Below are positions 7,023 to 10,497 of a stretch of DNA of 10,497 nt, piece by piece; position 1 is the stretch's first letter; every line of letters starts with the position of its first letter. The stretch covers positions 160,665 through 171,161 of the forward strand of contig NW_003126389.1 of NCBI RefSeq assembly GCF_000003605.2, given 5' to 3'. The position numbers were made by a program, and so were the translations under genes. This stretch comes from Saccoglossus kowalevskii (taxonomy: Eukaryota > Hemichordata > Enteropneusta > Harrimaniidae). The notes beneath the pieces were generated by a model. That model saw only the letters and a program-made list of their open reading frames with translations, did no database searches and was not told where the DNA came from.

Positions 7023-8097
7023 GTCGCACCATACCCATAACATAAGATCGCATTTCTGAGTTTGTCAAGTGGTGACTAAACAATCATACAGTTGTACACT
7101 TAGCTGTACAGAATTTTCAGAAGATTCCCATGAACACTTCACAAATAGACTTATGAAAATAATTTAAGCATTAACAAAAAAATGACTGATTTAGCAATTT
7201 GTAACCAGATTCGTCCAAAAACGGGTAGTAATGAATGTAGTCAAGAATGTGTCATAGCCATCAATGTCTTTAAAATATACTCCTTAGTCGACTACAATTT
7301 TTTTCCACAGGTATGACAGCTCATTCACATCGTTCACTCCACACCCCCCATTTACACATAGACTGACTTCAGTTGTGTATAAGTCAATATTCCATTCTCT
7401 CTGCCAAGAGCCAAGACCTGACTGTTTGAAACCTCAAAATGGTATCTCTGATGGTGTTAAATTAAACGTGTTGATCCAACATGTGCCAGCTCCCAGTTTA
7501 AATATCACTATTTGTGCTTTCTTCAGATCACTATGAGAAATTTAAAATGACATCACGAAATATATACCAATGTTCCTATTCCTAGTTTTACTAACCCTCA
7601 GAATGTAATTATTAAGCCAATATTAATTTCGGCTGCATCACACTGAGGTAACTACTTGTTGTATTACTATCAGATAAACTAAGTTAAACCAAAGAGAAGC
7701 AACTTCATATGAAAGCACTGTAGCACGTTAAATGAATATTAAAAGCCAGTATTTACCCAGATATTCTTAGTATATTTCATAAAATGAACATCAGTTTCAC
7801 TTTATAAAAAGCGTCTTTAATATTCTAATTTTGTAAATTTTTAAATCAGTACAGTTTATTCGTCAAATTATCAAAATTAGCTGTGATGCAAAAACTGAAG
7901 AACTTTTTTATGTGTAGAGAATTGTGAATTATTCTATATTCGCGTTGAATACAGTCGGCAGCATGACGTACAGTAATTACTGTGATTGAAAAAGAAAATC
8001 AAACACATGTGTGAACATAGATATATAGAATTAGGCACATTGTATAGAATACAAATATGAACAAAAGCTGCTAAAGAACGTCATTTAAGTGTAAGGC

Positions 8098-8485
8098 CGA
8101 CGCAGATTGTCTCCTGAGTTGGATTGCGGGTTCGGTTTGAAAAAAACAACGAAATTTGTTCCAGGATCTTCGTTTAATTAGGTGTTATATGAACAACAAC
8201 GACGAATTCGGCTGAATTATTGGTGGTTGGCCTAATGTTGCCAAGACGGCTGTGAAAGTTGTTATTTATTCCTGGTTTGTAGGAATTTGAAAAACCCGTT
8301 TCTAAAGTTGTCTCTATATTTAGTTTCAAGTCGTCTCTAAGATGCCTCCCCCATATAGTGAATACCGCTAAATTGATTTTATGATCGCCTGTACGCTAGC
8401 TGACTGTGACTACGGCGTTACGACCATTGTCTGTCTTGCTCGATTTCATGCATAAAGCGGAATCTCGCAATGAACGCGGAAAATG
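8098..8485. other. CpG-dense patch in AT-rich surroundings
   Basis: By eye, about ten CG dinucleotides fall between 8385 and 8485 (for example tacggcgttacg and gaacgcgg) and about ten more between 8098 and 8260, while the surrounding kilobases have few. This could mark a promoter, an exon or an unmethylated regulatory element. A 63-codon minus-strand frame (8587 down to 8396) covers the densest part and contains YRCHSCEKN, but it has no recognised domain. No splice pattern could be fixed. Confidence 0.45.
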
Positions 8486-9820
8486 GTCTATCAATTCAGA
8501 ATGGATGTTTTTCTCACAGGAGTGACACCTGTAATGTTGTACCTGTATCCCTATATTTTGAAAAAAAATATTTTTGTTAGTATTCAAAACGATTTAATAA
8601 ATATGATTCCATAATAATTTAACGTATATGGAATTTTAAGAAAACCTGATCGTTTTTTTTTTAAAAAAAAGGCTAATTTGGACATTTAGCGCTTCGAAGT
8701 TTCATGATAACAGGGGTAATGTAGCAAGTCACCACGATTTGACTCTCGATATGTGGCTGTCAGCTGATTCTTTGCTCAACTCTGCTTGAATAGTAACGTG
8801 TCAATCTACATTAAACGGATAATTCATATTTAAGAAAGAACGTACAACAAACCGGATGGAATGGATAGCTCCGTAGCAATCGCTGATTTTACAAAGCTTA
8901 TAAAGCTCACTTTCCTAGTGGTCAACATACATTTAGTTCTCTCAATCGTAGAATTCCATGTGATGTACACCTAATATGCCAAAAATGTTGCTGAACAATT
9001 TGAACCGGATAACAATAACACACGAAAATGTGTTTAAATAATGCCAATGGTACTCTGAATTGACTACTTTGTTTGCTCTCAGATCTCATTTGCATATGGG
9101 GTGTGGAAATACCGATTTTGATTTCAGGACCGAATCAAAATAAACTGCCATACATGTGTAAAATTCCACATTATTTTAGTAATAATCCCTGCTTGCTTCT
9201 TTGCCTATGCGTTTTAAAAAAATAAATATCTCCATTTACGAAAATCATGAAGTTACTTTCTGAATACGAAAAATTTGGGTAAGTTTGTGTCATTAGTTTG
9301 CGCTTGCGAGTGTTGCTCATGATCTTTTTATCGTCAAACTGAGCCACCATGCGCTCCAAATTGCTCTATATTGACATACACGTGATTCAAGCAGCATCAT
9401 ACAAAACGCATCGTGTTGCCTATCCAGAACTAGTACAGTGCAGTATAGTTTTTACCACTATACTTGACCGAATTTCTAATAAGAAATATATTTTCATCAA
9501 ATGCATTCTGAAACTCATTCCCACATTGCATTTATGTTTATAGAATATTTTAATTAACTCAAATAAATAGAATACGCAATAAGTTAATATATTATTATAT
9601 CCAGTTACAACTTCAAAATATGTCAATATGATCATGGTACGTTTATTATAGACTATGGGGCGAGGTGATTTTTAAGCTCGTCTTGTTCTCTGCATCGTGT
9701 GACTACCTGAAACTTATTTAGAAATGAAGATTTACTTTAGTTATAAATAATTATTGTAGTTCCCAGACTGGGAAGTGGAGCATTATTTAGTATTTTAATG
9801 AAAAAAGTCATTGCTTTTAT
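8486..9820. other. AT-rich intergenic sequence upstream of the second gene
   Basis: No supported gene is present. There is a T10A8 homopolymer palindrome at 8653-8670, a TATAAA at 8899-8904 without a matching coding start, and an ATG at 9349 in a perfect GCCACCATG context heading only 64 codons that resemble nothing known. Confidence 0.55.
8653..8670. repeat. T10A8 homopolymer palindrome
   Basis: Ten T are followed directly by eight A, giving a 16-base self-complementary core. It is a nucleosome-disfavouring low-complexity tract. No inverted repeats of a mobile element were found around it. Confidence 0.8.
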
Positions 9821-9990
9821 CCAATAAATCGTCTGCTTCTTATGTCGCTAAAACTATCGGCGCACTCGATTGGCCTATCCAACCGCCCAAATTACAGATT
9901 ACCGCGCAGCAGCCAATCGGAAACATTGTATCATTCGACGCGGCTTCAGTGTTGTCGTCGTATATCTCAAACAGTGAACGTGAAACCATC
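9821..9990 (+). promoter_or_regulatory. CpG-rich promoter and leader with opposed CCAAT boxes
   Basis: Composition changes sharply at about 9840 from AT-rich to CpG-rich. The segment holds GCCAATCG at 9912-9919 and its exact reverse complement CGATTGGC at 9867-9874, centres about 45 bases apart, plus a further CCAAT at 9821-9825. CCAAT boxes are bound by NF-Y in either orientation, commonly 60-100 bases upstream of transcription starts. The coding start lies 72 bases past the last box, so the start of transcription is probably within about 9930-9985. An out-of-frame ATG at 9842 would open an overlapping upstream frame only if transcription begins earlier. No TATA box is evident. Confidence 0.5.
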
Positions 9991-10339
9991 ATGTCCGTCT
10001 CTGGAAGTTCGCCTCATCGTAGGTGTTTTGTCCATTGTTCTGGCGTAATCGAAGATCTAAAGCCTTCCACAGAGAAACGATGGAGCACAGTTTTAAACAG
10101 CGTTAACATTTGGAAAGATTTAGTGGGTTTTCAGGCCGATATCGCGAGAGATTTCGTGCAGGAATTCGGGTCTGCTGCCCTAGCTTCCGATGGCGATGGC
10201 GATTGTTTAGCAATACCAGTACCGGAACATGGCGGATTTCACCCAACTTGCTATCGTTATTTTACCGATGTATCAATGCAAGAGCGAGGAAAACGGAACA
10301 AAGAGAAACAACAAAGAACTATTGGATCATGTCAGACAG
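9991..10339 (+). CDS. First coding exon of an unrecognised Cys/His protein
   Basis: ATG 9991 is the first in-frame Met after a CpG-rich leader and has A at -3. The frame runs 116 codons plus one base to the donor CAG|gtaggc (GT at 10340-10341), a phase-1 junction. Beyond that it would hit TAG at 10366, which supports splicing there. Key residues are Cys12, His15 and Cys16 (RRCFVHCSG), Trp31 and Trp41 (KRWSTVLNSVNIWKD), an acidic Ala/Gly/Asp-rich insert (61-72), then His84 and Cys87 in GGFHPTCYRYFTDVS, and a basic end (ERGKRNKEKQQ). This Cx2HC...HxxC-x3-FT layout resembles, from memory, the N-terminal zinc-finger-like module of multicopy uncharacterised invertebrate proteins, some transposon-associated. 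I could not confirm this by search. The function is unknown, a DNA- or protein-binding role is only inference, and the remainder of the gene lies beyond the window. Confidence 0.65.
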
Positions 10340-10497
10340 GTAGGCAGTGCATTTGTTTACATTTTTAGCATGTATAGACAGTAATTTGTGAACTGCAGAT
10401 ATTAATGTTAAAGGAGCCCCAGTCCCACATGTAGCAAACCGTGTGTTGTCCGATTAGACTTTTCTGTACTTTCACTCAAGTCTCAAGTCACTCTTTC
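10340..10497 (+). other. Start of the first intron of the Cys/His gene
   Basis: Sequence past the donor becomes AT-richer, with stops in all frames and no acceptor-plus-coding signal, consistent with intron running off the window end. If the donor is not used, the exon frame would stop at TAG 10366-10368. Confidence 0.5.

Larger units (their letters stand above)
4581..8090. other. AT-rich intergenic sequence, no supported gene
   Basis: I find no convincing coding, RNA-gene or transposon signal on either strand here. The longest open frame (6423 down to 6124, minus strand, 99 codons) matches nothing I know and is within chance for such AT-rich DNA. Visible small features are palindromes at 4657-4679 and 5776-5787, a 14-base direct-repeat pair at 4920 and 5392, and a CA-rich tract near 6984-7022. 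A strong-looking acceptor at 7310 leads an 82-codon stop-free stretch (7288-7534) with no recognisable protein. Confidence 0.6.

Noticed and set aside
7288-7534. 82-codon stop-free stretch behind a strong acceptor (ttttttccacag at 7299-7310)
   Set aside because: The translation is Pro/His/Ser-rich without any known pattern, no matching donor stands out, and a few such stretches are expected by chance.
8117-8145. tRNA/SINE-like B box (gcgggttcggtttga)
   Set aside because: Only about 7 of 11 positions fit GGTTCGANTCC, no A box was found at the right distance, and no cloverleaf can be drawn.
8396-8587. Minus-strand frame with YRCHSCEKN...LIDH resembling a C2H2 zinc finger
   Set aside because: Spacing is C-x2-C-x10-H with no second His at the right distance and no linker, so it does not fit the C2H2 pattern. 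Kept only as part of the CpG-dense patch observation.
1-10497. CRISPR arrays, bacterial operons, rRNA or tRNA genes
   Set aside because: None seen. Introns, a LINE and low coding density indicate animal nuclear DNA.

Overview
The window looks like AT-rich genomic DNA from an animal, most likely a marine invertebrate (mollusc, other lophotrochozoan, amphioxus or hemichordate type). Three things support this. There are spliceosomal exon-intron junctions at both ends. There is a long, decayed CR1/L2-like LINE whose ORF1 starts behind a 2A-like peptide, a trait best documented in marine invertebrate non-LTR elements. The sequence is gene-poor and non-operonic. The exact phylum cannot be read from this window.

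Layout. (1) 64-360: the last two exons of a membrane-anchored protein gene on the + strand. A short Ser/Thr/Asn-rich stalk exon is joined across a 112-base phase-1 intron to a terminal exon encoding one transmembrane helix and a 14-residue tail. The intron itself holds an in-frame stop followed 7 bases later by AATAAA, so a soluble isoform is conceivable. (2) About 580-4580: a non-LTR retrotransposon relic in the same orientation. It carries a hydrophobic leader and 2A-like motif (DIETKPGP), an ORF1 with coiled-coil-like and RRM-like parts, and an ORF2 with the second half of an AP-type endonuclease, reverse-transcriptase blocks and a C-terminal CCHC motif. A perfect (TTTA)21 array and a short tail with a polyadenylation signal follow. 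It is riddled with frameshifts, stops and at least two internal deletions, and cannot move by itself. (3) About 4580-9800: 5 kb of AT-rich non-coding sequence with no gene I can support. It holds a near-perfect 23-base palindrome, a 14-base direct-repeat pair, a CA-rich tract and an isolated CpG-dense patch at about 8.1-8.5 kb. (4) 9821-10339: a CpG-rich promoter-like segment with opposed CCAAT boxes, leading into the first coding exon of a second + strand gene with a Cx2HC...HxxC pattern, ending at a clear splice donor. Its intron runs off the window.

The two host genes show no functional link. The LINE begins roughly 200-450 bases past the stop codon of the first gene, in sense orientation, so it may lie within that gene's 3' untranslated region. 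The most interesting points are the variant 2A motif behind a hydrophobic leader in the LINE, the possible membrane/soluble switch in the first gene, and the unrecognised Cys/His gene at the right edge.
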